Source of the DNA: Ferrimonas senticii DSM 18821
GTDB lineage: Bacteria > Pseudomonadota > Gammaproteobacteria > Enterobacterales > Shewanellaceae
DNA length: 64,000 nucleotides
Reading direction: 5' to 3'
NCBI RefSeq assembly: GCF_000422665.1
Contig: NZ_AUGM01000001.1
Location: 241,352-305,351 of the forward strand
The position numbers and the translations under genes are program-made. Under the pieces are notes generated by a model. The model was not told the origin of the DNA and searched no databases. It was given only the letters and a program-made list of their open reading frames with translations. Positions 19,853 to 28,341 of this stretch are shown piece by piece; position 1 is the first letter of the stretch, and every line of letters begins with the position of its first letter.

Positions 19853-21709
19853 TTAGCTGGACGTGGTGGCGGCGTTGACCGGTGCGGTTGCCGGGTGTGG
19901 TTCGGCGGGTGGTTGCCAAAAAGCACAGAACACCATCCCTGCCATGGCAATGATGTTATTTAGGCACCAGAAGGTGTTAATAATCAGCCCAGAAAGATTG
20001 AGATCGCCGTACCAGTTGAGATGGTAATTGCACCAGCCCCACAGCAGCGCAATGGCGGTGACCACCATGACACAGAACTGCGGCAGCACCAGATGGAAGA
20101 AGTTACCCTCTTGGCGGTCTTTTGGGGTCGATGGGAACTTAATTTGCTCGCCTTTAATTACGGTCCAGATCGCCCGCAGGTTGACTGGGAAAAAGGCCAG
20201 ATAATTGGACTTGCCCTTAAAGCCCGCAATGCCCCAGGTGGCTACCATGGTTGCCAGTTCATTGGTGATGATAAATGGCAACAAGTGCAGGTAGAACTCC
20301 TGCGAATAAGCGGCTACCGGGGCGATACCAGTGAACAGATAGATGATTGGTGCCAATAGAAAGACGATGTTCCATAGGGCGCCAAAGTAGCTCCAGACGG
20401 TGGCGGCGTACATTACCTGTTGTGGACGGCTCATCCCTTTGCGGAACACCGGATTATCGTGAGCTGCGATGTCGATAGTGCCGCCGGCGTACTTAAAGCG
20501 CTGCACCATCCAAGTTTGCAGGTCTTGCGGCGACAGCATTTTCGATTCGACTTGCGGGTGCAATACCGACTTCCAGTTGCCGTCGGGATCGGCGTGCAGC
20601 ACGATTGAGGTATAGATATCTTCGGAAACGTGGAATTTATAGGGGGTGAATTCGGTGTCGAGCACCGTTTGTTGATCCATTAACTCCGTCACGGTGCCAT
20701 CAAGTTGCTGTTCGCCAGTCAGTTTCTGGATCGCTTTGTCCTGTTGCTTGCGCTGCTTATCAACGTTTTCGGCATAGGTCTTCAGTGCGGCTTCCATTAC
20801 TGCTTCACGGCGATGGATCGAGCCTGCACCGCAGCAAAAGGACGCGTTGGCCCAGTTACGACGACGCTGAATTACGTCGTAAAACATCTGTGGATCGTTT
20901 ACGAATGGGTCTTGGCCGATGATGATTGGACCGTAAAATTTCTCGATAGTCCGGGCAACGCTGGCGATGCCTCGGCCCAGCTTACGGTGGCACCAGTGGC
21001 TCAGTGGTTCGCCTTCTGGCAGGTCAAAAAACCATTGCGGGGTTTGCACCCAAGCGACATCAGGATCGCGGAAATAGCCAAGGGTGTGACGCAAGATGGT
21101 TGCTAATGGTCGGGTATCAGCATCGCAGATCACGATAAAATCGCCGTCGGTTTGCTCCATCGCATTGCGCAAGTTGCCAGCTTTAAAGCCGATATTACCG
21201 TCGCGGGTGATGTAGTTGACTCCAAGCTCTGCAGCCAAGGCTTTCATCGCCGGCCGATTGCCGTCGTCGAGAATGTGGATCTTGCTATCGATTTGATGCG
21301 GGTAGGTAATTTTTAGGGCATCGACGATGCTAAGTCGTACCAGTTCCACCTCCTCATCGTAAGAGGGGAAGAAAATATCAACTCGAATTGGCCGATCTTC
21401 TGCCAGTGGCTGGCGCAAACAGGCATTGATGGTGGCTGGTGGACTCTGCTTGGGAACATCTTTGACCTTCCACAGGTTGATCGAGAACAACACCAAACCC
21501 ACGTAAGCGCAGGTTTCGGCAATCACCAACGGGATCGCAAACCATAGGGCGTCAGGATTGAGTGACGAGGTCCAGCGCCAACTGATGTACCATGCGCCGA
21601 TCACCAGATTAACGGTGATCAGAAATTGCCAAAGCAGCTCTAATTTGGGGTTGTAGGGCAGTGGTGTTGGTGGCTTACGTTGTTCAAACTTATCGAAATA
21701 AAAACCCAT
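19853..21709 (-). CDS. Cellulose-synthase-like GT2 processive glycosyltransferase
   Basis: Inner-membrane processive family 2 glycosyltransferase of 618 residues. Two N-terminal helices (about 30-80) precede the GT-A domain: HILDDGN (nucleotide-binding Asp), VICDADT (DxD), FCCGAGSIHRR, HVSEDIYTS (catalytic base, usually TED). At least four helices follow. The acceptor motif usually written QxxRW reads VQRFKYAGG here (about 20490-20504), with Lys and Tyr in place of Arg and Trp. There is no PilZ domain, so c-di-GMP control as in BcsA is not expected. I start at 21709, where AAGGA lies 9 nt upstream; an ATG at 21730 has no ribosome site. It is flanked by the RsbW-like ATPase and DUF3131 genes. 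Confidence 0.88.
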   Translation of the reverse strand: MGFYFDKFEQRKPPTPLPYNPKLELLWQFLITVNLVIGAWYISWRWTSSLNPDALWFAIPLVIAETCAYVGLVLFSINLWKVKDVPKQSPPATINACLRQPLAEDRPIRVDIFFPSYDEEVELVRLSIVDALKITYPHQIDSKIHILDDGNRPAMKALAAELGVNYITRDGNIGFKAGNLRNAMEQTDGDFIVICDADTRPLATILRHTLGYFRDPDVAWVQTPQWFFDLPEGEPLSHWCHRKLGRGIASVARTIEKFYGPIIIGQDPFVNDPQMFYDVIQRRRNWANASFCCGAGSIHRREAVMEAALKTYAENVDKQRKQQDKAIQKLTGEQQLDGTVTELMDQQTVLDTEFTPYKFHVSEDIYTSIVLHADPDGNWKSVLHPQVESKMLSPQDLQTWMVQRFKYAGGTIDIAAHDNPVFRKGMSRPQQVMYAATVWSYFGALWNIVFLLAPIIYLFTGIAPVAAYSQEFYLHLLPFIITNELATMVATWGIAGFKGKSNYLAFFPVNLRAIWTVIKGEQIKFPSTPKDRQEGNFFHLVLPQFCVMVVTAIALLWGWCNYHLNWYGDLNLSGLIINTFWCLNNIIAMAGMVFCAFWQPPAEPHPATAPVNAATTSS

Positions 21710-21742
21710 GCGCTGGCATCCTTGCGACATCGTTGGGGAAAT

Positions 21743-22186
21743 TTAGGGCGTAACGTGCTTAATCATCCGAAAGTGATTTTTGCCATCTTCTTGGTAATAG
21801 AGCACTTCATCCATCACTTGGTTGATGATGCCAAAGCCACGGCCGCTGGTGTTCCAGGTACTGGGATCGTCCGGATCCAATTCGGGGATATCACGCTGCT
21901 GCAACTCCTCAACAATCTCCTTGGGCATTGAACTGCCACAGTCAGAGATGGTGATGGTGACCCGATTGTCATTGCACTTAAAACCGGCCCACAGTTGATG
22001 GCCAGCGCGCTCTTCGTAGGCGTGCTCAACGGCATTGTTGCCAATTTCAACCACCGCCAGTTCGACCATATCGATGTCGACGGCGGGCAGGGCAGTCAGG
22101 TGATACATCCCTGATACCGCTTTGGCTATTAAGGCCACGGTTTCATAATTGGCTTCGCCGCAGAGTTGCAATTCCTTGTTCATCAT
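21743..22186 (-). CDS. RsbW-like anti-sigma/partner-switch ATPase
   Basis: The 147-residue protein is a stand-alone GHKL ATPase of the HATPase_c_2 (RsbW/SpoIIAB) type. The N box reads VVEIGNNAVEHAY, the G1 box SDCGSSMP, and the G2 box TSGRGFGIINQVMD. Such proteins phosphorylate a STAS partner or bind a target according to STAS phosphorylation. The STAS protein and the matching PP2C phosphatase are both encoded just upstream. It overlaps the nucleotidyltransferase by ATGA and has GAGG 5 nt upstream. No sigma factor gene is near, so the target may be the synthase or the nucleotidyltransferase itself; that is inference. Confidence 0.88.
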   Translation of the reverse strand: MMNKELQLCGEANYETVALIAKAVSGMYHLTALPAVDIDMVELAVVEIGNNAVEHAYEERAGHQLWAGFKCNDNRVTITISDCGSSMPKEIVEELQQRDIPELDPDDPSTWNTSGRGFGIINQVMDEVLYYQEDGKNHFRMIKHVTP

Positions 22187-23367
22187 GAGTTCCTCTGAAC
22201 CATGCTGTCGTCACCAACCCCAGAAGCGGCTCGGAGAAACTCACGGCTTATTTGGTCGGGTACGTAGCGCTCTCGGGTGTCTTGTAAAATCCATTTGGCG
22301 CCGATCTGCTCTAAGGTGAAGTGGTTGCCTTGGTGGTCGATGCAGTGCTCGCCATGCAAAATGCGTTGATCTACATTGGCTGCGCCAGAGACGAAGGTGT
22401 AATCATCCAAGATGGAGTGTTTTAAGGTGGCACCAGCTTGGATGTAACAGTTCTGGCCAATGACTAGCGGCCCCCGTAATACCGCGCCGGTTTCAATGCG
22501 GGTGCCGTTGCCAATCACGACCGGCCCTTGAATATCCAACCGTTCTAAGTCCAATTGGCAGTTGATGCCAACGAACACCCCTGGCGCTTCCTCTTTGCCA
22601 GGGATCGGGTAACCATGCACCTTACCCAGTAAAATATCGGCGGTAACTTGCCAGATGTCGTTGACATTTCCGACGTCAAGCCACTGAAAATCAAAAGTTT
22701 TGGCGTAAAAGGGAATGCCAAGTCGCACCAGTTCTGGAAATAGATCCGCGCCAATATCCCAGACCGTATTGGCCGGAATAAAATTAAATATCTCTGGTTC
22801 AAACAGATAGATGCCGGTATTGACCTGATTAGAACAGGCGCGATTTGCTGGTGGTTTTTCCTGAAAACCAACGACCCGATCCATATCGTCGACTGCCACC
22901 ACACCATAGTGCTTTAGCGATTCATCCGGCATCTCTTTGGTAATGATGGTCGCGAGACCGCCTTTGCGCCGATGAAACTCCACCGCTTTAGCAAAGTCCA
23001 AGTCAAACCACGCATCACCGCAAACCACCACAAAGGTGTCATCAAAAAAGTGAGCGTAATCTTGGACTTTCTTTAGGCCTCCAGCACTGCCCAAAGCTTT
23101 GCCAACCAGCTTGCCATCAACCTTTTGCCCTTCGTATGAGTAGCAAAGATCGACCCCATACTGCAGCCCGTCACGAAAGTAGTTTTCGAGCACCGGTGCC
23201 AAGTAACTGGTATTGATCACCAACTCATTGATGCCGAACTTGCGCAGTTGCAAGATGATCGATTCCATCAGCGGTCGCCGCAAGATTGGGATCATCGGCT
23301 TGGGAATGTTAAAGGTGATGGGTTTCACACGGGTGCCTTTACCCGCCCCTAGGATCATACCTCGCAT
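22183..23367 (-). CDS. Sugar-phosphate nucleotidyltransferase
   Basis: The 394-residue NTP-transferase makes an activated sugar, probably the donor for the locus. The N-terminal Rossmann-like domain carries GAGKGTRVKPITFNIPKPM (nucleotide-binding loop plus PKP motif), VVCGDAWFDLD (metal Asp), and FQEKPP. The C-terminal part is a left-handed beta-helix (VVIGNGTRIETGAVLRGPLV). The architecture fits mannose-1-phosphate guanylyltransferase or glucose-1-phosphate transferase relatives, and the base and sugar cannot be told apart by eye. It sits between the STAS and RsbW-like genes, an unusual place for a metabolic gene. AAGGA lies 6 nt before the ATG. Confidence 0.88.
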   Translation of the reverse strand: MRGMILGAGKGTRVKPITFNIPKPMIPILRRPLMESIILQLRKFGINELVINTSYLAPVLENYFRDGLQYGVDLCYSYEGQKVDGKLVGKALGSAGGLKKVQDYAHFFDDTFVVVCGDAWFDLDFAKAVEFHRRKGGLATIITKEMPDESLKHYGVVAVDDMDRVVGFQEKPPANRACSNQVNTGIYLFEPEIFNFIPANTVWDIGADLFPELVRLGIPFYAKTFDFQWLDVGNVNDIWQVTADILLGKVHGYPIPGKEEAPGVFVGINCQLDLERLDIQGPVVIGNGTRIETGAVLRGPLVIGQNCYIQAGATLKHSILDDYTFVSGAANVDQRILHGEHCIDHQGNHFTLEQIGAKWILQDTRERYVPDQISREFLRAASGVGDDSMVQRNS

Positions 23368-23376
23368 CGTTGATCC

Positions 23377-23703
23377 TTAACTTGCCATGGCACTTTCAAG
23401 GTCTTCATGGCATTGGAAAATGCGATCCATGCGGGTCAGCCGAAACAACTCTTTAACCGCTTTTTGCAGGCCAACGACTCGAATTTCTCCGCCGTTCAAC
23501 TGTTTCAGCACGGCGACAACGGCGCCAAGTCCGGAGGAATCCATAAAGTTGACCTGTGATAGATCCAGCACGATGCGTTTTTCGCCCTCTTGCAGTACCG
23601 CTTCAATAGCGGCTTTAAATTTAGGTGCCGAGGCGGCATCAAGCCGAGCCTCTTGTACTTGCACTACAACTCGGTCGTCGACTCGTTCCGTCATTAATTC
23701 CAT
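23377..23703 (-). CDS. STAS-domain anti-sigma-factor antagonist (RsbV-like)
   Basis: The 108-residue single STAS domain carries the phospho-site loop NFMDSSGLGAVVAVL with two adjacent serines, one of which would be phosphorylated by the RsbW-like kinase. The size and fold order match SpoIIAA/RsbV. AAGGA precedes the ATG by 8 nt. It lies 16 nt downstream of the PP2C phosphatase gene, giving the classic phosphatase / antagonist / kinase set. Confidence 0.93.
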   Translation of the reverse strand: MELMTERVDDRVVVQVQEARLDAASAPKFKAAIEAVLQEGEKRIVLDLSQVNFMDSSGLGAVVAVLKQLNGGEIRVVGLQKAVKELFRLTRMDRIFQCHEDLESAMAS

Positions 23704-23718
23704 TTGAAGCGTCCTTCT

Positions 23719-24912
23719 CTATTGTCCATGCCACTCAATTGCGAGCAGCGATACGTCATCATCGAATTGGTTGCTTTGGTTCCAACTCACCAGTTGTCGT
23801 TCCACCTCGGTAACTTGCTGATCAATGCTCATCGCCTTGTGTTGTTGCAAAACCTTGATCAGACGTTCCGTGCCGTATTCCTCTTTGGCGGGGTTAAAGC
23901 ATTCGGTCACACCATCAGAAAATAGAAATAATCGATCCCCTGGCGTCATTTGAAACTCAAATTGTTCGTACTCGACATCGGGTAACATGCCGACAGGGAA
24001 GCCATTGCAGCTTCGTTCAATGGTGTCGCCATGATGTTGTTGGTGCAGTAAGCCTGGGTGACCAGCTTGACACACGGTGACACGGCCACTGCGACTGTCC
24101 AATAGGCCGTAGATCATGGTGAAGTATTGGCTGCTGCTGCCTGGCGCCATAAAGCGCTCGTTGAGCTTGGCGACCACTTCAACCGGTTGCAAAATTTCAT
24201 AATTGGGGGGATTGTCGGTATAGCGTTTTAACAGGCTTGCGCCTTTATGGCTGGGGGAAAGCGCGTATTTCAAGGTGAATGACAGCAGCGCCGATGGGAT
24301 CCCGTGACCGGAAACATCCAACAGATAAAACGCCACTACATGCTCGTCGATACGCTGGTAGTCGAACATGTCACCGCCCATAAAAGCACAGCAGTTGCAC
24401 AACCAAGCGAACCGACTGCCTGGAAATGACTTTTGGGTTGGCAATAGATTGCTGTGCATTTCGGCAGCGACCATCAGATCTTTTTTGATCTGGTCGTAAG
24501 CGAGATTGAGCTTTTCATTTTGCCGGTTAAGCTCGTTGTGTAGTTCGATAATGCGCCGACCAACGCCCATTCTTGCGTTCAGTTCAGCCAGTGGCGATTG
24601 CTTTGCCAAAAAGTCATCTGCGCCTAGCTCTAAGCCCTCGATGATCTCCTGTTCTTGGTCGCGAGAGGAGAGCAAAATCAGATAGACAAAACGGCCAAAA
24701 TCTTTCTGTTTCAACACGCGGCACAGTTCGTGACCATCCATCACCGGCATCAGCACGTCCGATACCACCAGTTGTATGTCTGGATGTTGTTGCAATAACT
24801 GCAAACCGGCAGCGCCGTGTTCGGCGTCAAAAACTTGGTAACCGTAGCGACTGAGGGACGCTTTTAGAACTTGACGGACGTCACGGGCGTCTTCGATCAG
24901 CAAAACTTTCAT
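23719..24912 (-). CDS. Response regulator with PP2C (SpoIIE/RsbU-type) phosphatase domain
   Basis: The 397-residue cytoplasmic two-domain protein has an N-terminal receiver (MKVLLIEDARDVRQV, phospho-acceptor in VVSDVLMPVMDG near D52, conserved lysine in DDFLAKQSP), a short coiled-coil linker (about 135-165) and a PP2C-type serine phosphatase domain with metal motifs GGDMFDY, LLDVSGHGIPSAL, FSDGVTE and FDDDVSLLAIE. It should dephosphorylate the STAS protein encoded next to it when the receiver is phosphorylated. No cognate histidine kinase is in the window. It is probably the first gene of the operon running to 15706. Confidence 0.93.
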   Translation of the reverse strand: MKVLLIEDARDVRQVLKASLSRYGYQVFDAEHGAAGLQLLQQHPDIQLVVSDVLMPVMDGHELCRVLKQKDFGRFVYLILLSSRDQEQEIIEGLELGADDFLAKQSPLAELNARMGVGRRIIELHNELNRQNEKLNLAYDQIKKDLMVAAEMHSNLLPTQKSFPGSRFAWLCNCCAFMGGDMFDYQRIDEHVVAFYLLDVSGHGIPSALLSFTLKYALSPSHKGASLLKRYTDNPPNYEILQPVEVVAKLNERFMAPGSSSQYFTMIYGLLDSRSGRVTVCQAGHPGLLHQQHHGDTIERSCNGFPVGMLPDVEYEQFEFQMTPGDRLFLFSDGVTECFNPAKEEYGTERLIKVLQQHKAMSIDQQVTEVERQLVSWNQSNQFDDDVSLLAIEWHGQ

Positions 24913-25082
24913 TTGGAAATCCGTTTCCTAAAGGCTGAACAGGCTGAGTTATCTGTAACGCTAGTTGAGGTTATTTCATCCGGCAAATTATCGACGTTGT
25001 TGCCCTTAACCGCATCTCGACCACGCCGCTTGTTGGCAAGCGCACTACACTTGCAGTGGCAAAGGAGTGCAGAGGTAATAAT

Positions 25083-25961
25083 ATGGCGCAACAGGATGTT
25101 GCCTTGTGGCGACGGCCAATCACATGGATGTTGTTGGTGCTGCTGCTTGGGCTGATAGTGGTGATGGTTGAGCAGCGCCAACTTCGCCAAGACCAGCAGC
25201 AGCGTCAGCAAGCGTCGCGCTCGGCCGCGTGGCAACAGATAGAGCATTGGCAGCACGTGGCCCAGCTTGAGGCAGAACCAAGTTGGCAACAAGATGCCGA
25301 ATTGCTGTTGCAGTGGTGGCAGTTAGGCGAGGCCAGCAGCACTCCGTTTAGCTTTGAGTACCGAACTCGTTTGCTGGCGCAGTTACAGCGGCTTAGCCGC
25401 ACCCAACAACAACTTATCCAGACCGTAGCGCAGTTGGATGACAAAGCTGTAGTGACGCCTAATACTGAATCGCAGCGGTTATTGGCAGAGTTGCAACAGC
25501 TGCAGCACCTACACAAGGATGCTATCCAATCGCTCAGTGCACTGGAGCGACAATTGCAGCTGCTACAGCAGCGGGTTGATCTGCAAACCAATCAACTAGC
25601 AACCCAAAAGATGCAGTTGCTGGCACTGACCAGCCAATCTACATCGACGACAGCTGCAGCGTCGGTGATGCGGTCGGCGCCGCAATCAGCGGATCTGATT
25701 GCGCTGCAAGTCAGTACATTGCCGCAATACGCCAAAGTTGAGGTGCTCAATGTGCGTGAGCGTTTTACTCAAGGTATGACATTGCCACAGGGTCAATATC
25801 TGCTGCGTGTTTCGACGCCGGGGTTTGCCACCATTAATCGCTGGATCACCCTAAGCGCCGATCAACGCCACTACTGCGTGGCGCTGGCGGAGCAATCACT
25901 AGAAAGCCCAGGACCAAGCGAGCATCAAAGCACCATCTTTGAAGCGCCCTGTACCTGGTGA
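25083..25961 (+). CDS. Membrane-anchored coiled-coil protein with PEGA-like C-terminus
   Basis: The 292-residue product has one N-terminal transmembrane helix (ITWMLLVLLLGLIVVMV), a long Gln-rich periplasmic coiled coil (about 35-190), and a C-terminal beta domain resembling PEGA (KVEVLNVRERF, GQYLLRVSTPGFATINRWI), a module associated with surface carbohydrate and cell-wall proteins. The ATG at 25083 has GAGG 7 nt upstream; the open frame begins earlier without support. It is divergent from the phosphatase operon. Its last 63 nt overlap the 3' end of the convergent outer-membrane protein gene. Confidence 0.7.
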   Translation: MAQQDVALWRRPITWMLLVLLLGLIVVMVEQRQLRQDQQQRQQASRSAAWQQIEHWQHVAQLEAEPSWQQDAELLLQWWQLGEASSTPFSFEYRTRLLAQLQRLSRTQQQLIQTVAQLDDKAVVTPNTESQRLLAELQQLQHLHKDAIQSLSALERQLQLLQQRVDLQTNQLATQKMQLLALTSQSTSTTAAASVMRSAPQSADLIALQVSTLPQYAKVEVLNVRERFTQGMTLPQGQYLLRVSTPGFATINRWITLSADQRHYCVALAEQSLESPGPSEHQSTIFEAPCTW

Positions 25962-26924
25962 ATCAGGATTCCAAGGGAAACGGTTACCGCTGTAGTTGTT
26001 ATATTGCAAGGTAAAGGTACCAGGCCGCCAATCGAAATAGCCAAAGCCATAGGTAAAATCGGGGCTCCAAGGTTGCTTTTGGGACTTTTGGGGATAATAA
26101 AACAACGCCCAGTTGATGTACCAATTGCCGGTGATAGTATATTTGCAGCCTAGTTGAACGCTTTGTTGGCCTTTTTTATATTGGCTACTGGCCGAATCAA
26201 AATACTCAGGGGTGAAGTTATAATCTAGTTGGCAACCTAATGCCGCATCATCAAATAAGGATGCCCAGTTAATCCATTCTTTTGCCACAGGAAATTTCCA
26301 ACCGAGTGACCAAGTGCCACGGTTGAAATAGGTCGAGCGCTGTCCAGATTCTGGGCTAAAACGATTACCACCATAGTTAGCGTAAACCAAACTTAAAGTG
26401 TACGGTCGCCAATCATTGTAGCCAAAAACATAAGTATAGTCTGGTTCCCAAGGCTGCTGGAGGGCGCCATCGAGATAGTGGGTCAAGGTCACCGTAGCAA
26501 ACCAGTTGCCGATGGGATTGTATTTTATCGTGGCTGAGAGGTTTTTATTGATCCCTTCGATCCCGCCACTGTTGTTATTAGGGTCAGCACTTATTTCGCT
26601 GGCTCGTAGCGGCCAATTTAGGGCGAAGTTACCTGAAAGCCCTTGATACCACGGAGTGTCTTGTTCAAATAGTTGTTCAAGGGGCAGGGCGAAAGAGGAG
26701 GAGACCCCATTCCAAAGTTGTTCACTGCTGTTAACCGAATTGGTTTGCCGAGATGAACGCGAATAGGCTTGCCGATTAGTCATATTTAATTGCGATTTCG
26801 GAGCGCGCTCTGCGGCATGTTTATAATATTCAGATTGCGATGCCATAACATCGTTAGCAATTAAATGGCCGCTAATCGTTAGTTGATAAAACACAACTAG
26901 ACAACTTTTTATTTTGGTAGGCAA
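25899..26924 (-). CDS. Predicted beta-barrel outer-membrane protein with internal duplication
   Basis: I do not recognise a named family. From a TTG start at 26924 the product is 341 residues with a signal-like N-terminus (KIKSCLVVFYQLTISGHLIA). The rest alternates aromatic and polar residues as in an outer-membrane barrel and ends in Phe (MLAWSWAF). A block is duplicated: QPWEPDYTYVFGYNDWRPYT at about 155-175 and QPWSPDFTYGFGYFDWRPGT at about 284-304, each followed by a Tyr/Asn-rich GGNRF or SGNRF strand. It may be the outer-membrane exit for the polysaccharide, by context only. No ATG near the start has the signal; an internal ATG at residue 27 would remove it. Confidence 0.65.
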   Translation of the reverse strand: MPTKIKSCLVVFYQLTISGHLIANDVMASQSEYYKHAAERAPKSQLNMTNRQAYSRSSRQTNSVNSSEQLWNGVSSSFALPLEQLFEQDTPWYQGLSGNFALNWPLRASEISADPNNNSGGIEGINKNLSATIKYNPIGNWFATVTLTHYLDGALQQPWEPDYTYVFGYNDWRPYTLSLVYANYGGNRFSPESGQRSTYFNRGTWSLGWKFPVAKEWINWASLFDDAALGCQLDYNFTPEYFDSASSQYKKGQQSVQLGCKYTITGNWYINWALFYYPQKSQKQPWSPDFTYGFGYFDWRPGTFTLQYNNYSGNRFPWNPDSPGTGRFKDGALMLAWSWAF

Positions 26925-27007
26925 GTGCGCGTCATCCTTGGCGAAAATTATTAATTTAACCTAGCGTTGGTACTAGTCAATTATGGACGAATGACGGGGT
27001 TACAGTA

Positions 27008-28279
27008 ATGGAAAGTACACTTAACCATCTCATTAATAAGTACAAGGCGTTGGAAAGTCAGCTCGACTTGACCTGCACAGACGATCTTTCGGCATTGACG
27101 GCAATCGCCCAAAGCTTACTAGAGCAACCTTTTTCGCTGTTTGATCTGCGAGAAAAGGAATCCGATCCCCGTTTTCAGAATCATCTGGGGCTGCAATTAG
27201 GGCTTAAATTGGCGATCTCACGCCGTTGTGTCGAAGCCATTTCGGTGCCGATGGAACTCACCGTGGTGTTTGCGATGTACGGCGAAACGCAGCGGATGCA
27301 ATCTGCCGCTAACCATCAACATGGCGAGGATTTTTTGCGCCGTAAAGTGGCGCAACTGCAATGGCTATTTGATGGCATCGACAACATCCAGTGGTACATC
27401 GATATTGTTGATGACGGTTGTCCCGATGGCAGTGGTGCGATGGCACGTGAAATGATCAATCAAATGGGGTTATCGCGGCGGATCCGGGTGCATTACCTCG
27501 AAGATGGCATCAAAGCACAGTTGCCGGTGTGCGCGGGGATGCAGCAGGCTCGTGATAGCCAAAAAGGCGGCTCGATAGCCTATGGCATGTGGCTGGCGAC
27601 ACGGCGCAATCGCAGTGCTAACCATGTCGTCTGTTATACCGATGCCGATCTGTCGACTCATCTGGGACAAGTGGGTTTGTTGATGCAGCCAATCTGCGCC
27701 GGTCACTGCGATATCGCTTGCGGCTCACGCCGAGAACCGCAATCGGTGGTGCTAAAGCAAGGTACTCGCAATGAACGAGGAAAGCTGTTTATCTATCTTT
27801 GGAAACAGATGTTGCCGCAACTGCATTTCCTTGTTGATACGCAGTGTGGTTTTAAAGCGTTTCGCGCCTCGGTGTTGGAGCCGCTGTTATACGACCGTAT
27901 CGAGAACCGCTTTGCCTTCGATATTGAACTGTTGCTGCGCGCCGAACTAATACGGGAAAACCGCATCAACAAAGCCGCCATCGGCTGGATCGATTCTGAT
28001 GCGCTATCCACCACCACAGATATTGGCCCCTACCTGAATATGCTCAAAGCGGTGGTACTGATGTATCACAACTACCTGCCTTTAGAGCAGCATGCCAGTG
28101 CCGTCGCTAAGGTGCTGGCGTCGATGGACGAACAGGGCTGGCAGTCAATGCTGGCCGAGTTAGAGCCGTTTTTGGCAAAGCGCAGTTTAACCGAGGTACT
28201 GAATTCGGTGGAGTTAACCCCAGAGCGATTGCAACGTGCAGCAGCTTTTAGCCATAAACCGGCGGAGACGGTTAACTAA
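27008..28279 (+). CDS. GT2-family glycosyltransferase (dolichol-phosphate-mannosyltransferase-like)
   Basis: The 423-residue protein has a central GT-A domain. The nucleotide-binding Asp lies in YIDIVDDGCPDGSG, DxD in CYTDADLSTH, and further family blocks are DIACGSRRE, VDTQCGFKAFRA and FAFDIELLLRAEL. About 75 residues precede and 100 follow the catalytic core; no transmembrane helix is visible, so it is probably cytoplasmic or peripheral. It is the last gene of the polysaccharide locus and ends at a bidirectional terminator. The start at 27008 has only a weak purine run upstream. Confidence 0.82.
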   Translation: MESTLNHLINKYKALESQLDLTCTDDLSALTAIAQSLLEQPFSLFDLREKESDPRFQNHLGLQLGLKLAISRRCVEAISVPMELTVVFAMYGETQRMQSAANHQHGEDFLRRKVAQLQWLFDGIDNIQWYIDIVDDGCPDGSGAMAREMINQMGLSRRIRVHYLEDGIKAQLPVCAGMQQARDSQKGGSIAYGMWLATRRNRSANHVVCYTDADLSTHLGQVGLLMQPICAGHCDIACGSRREPQSVVLKQGTRNERGKLFIYLWKQMLPQLHFLVDTQCGFKAFRASVLEPLLYDRIENRFAFDIELLLRAELIRENRINKAAIGWIDSDALSTTTDIGPYLNMLKAVVLMYHNYLPLEQHASAVAKVLASMDEQGWQSMLAELEPFLAKRSLTEVLNSVELTPERLQRAAAFSHKPAETVN

Positions 28280-28296
28280 AATCCGGACAGAAAAAA

Positions 28297-28327
28297 GGGG
28301 GCGAACCATTTGGTTCGCCCCCTTTTT
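28297..28327. terminator. Bidirectional terminator between GT2 gene and pykA
   Basis: GGGGGCGAACCA pairs with TGGTTCGCCCCC around a 2-nt loop. A-runs on one side and T-runs on the other serve both converging genes. It marks the boundary of the polysaccharide locus. Confidence 0.95.
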
Positions 28328-28341
28328 ATCGCTGCTGCTTA

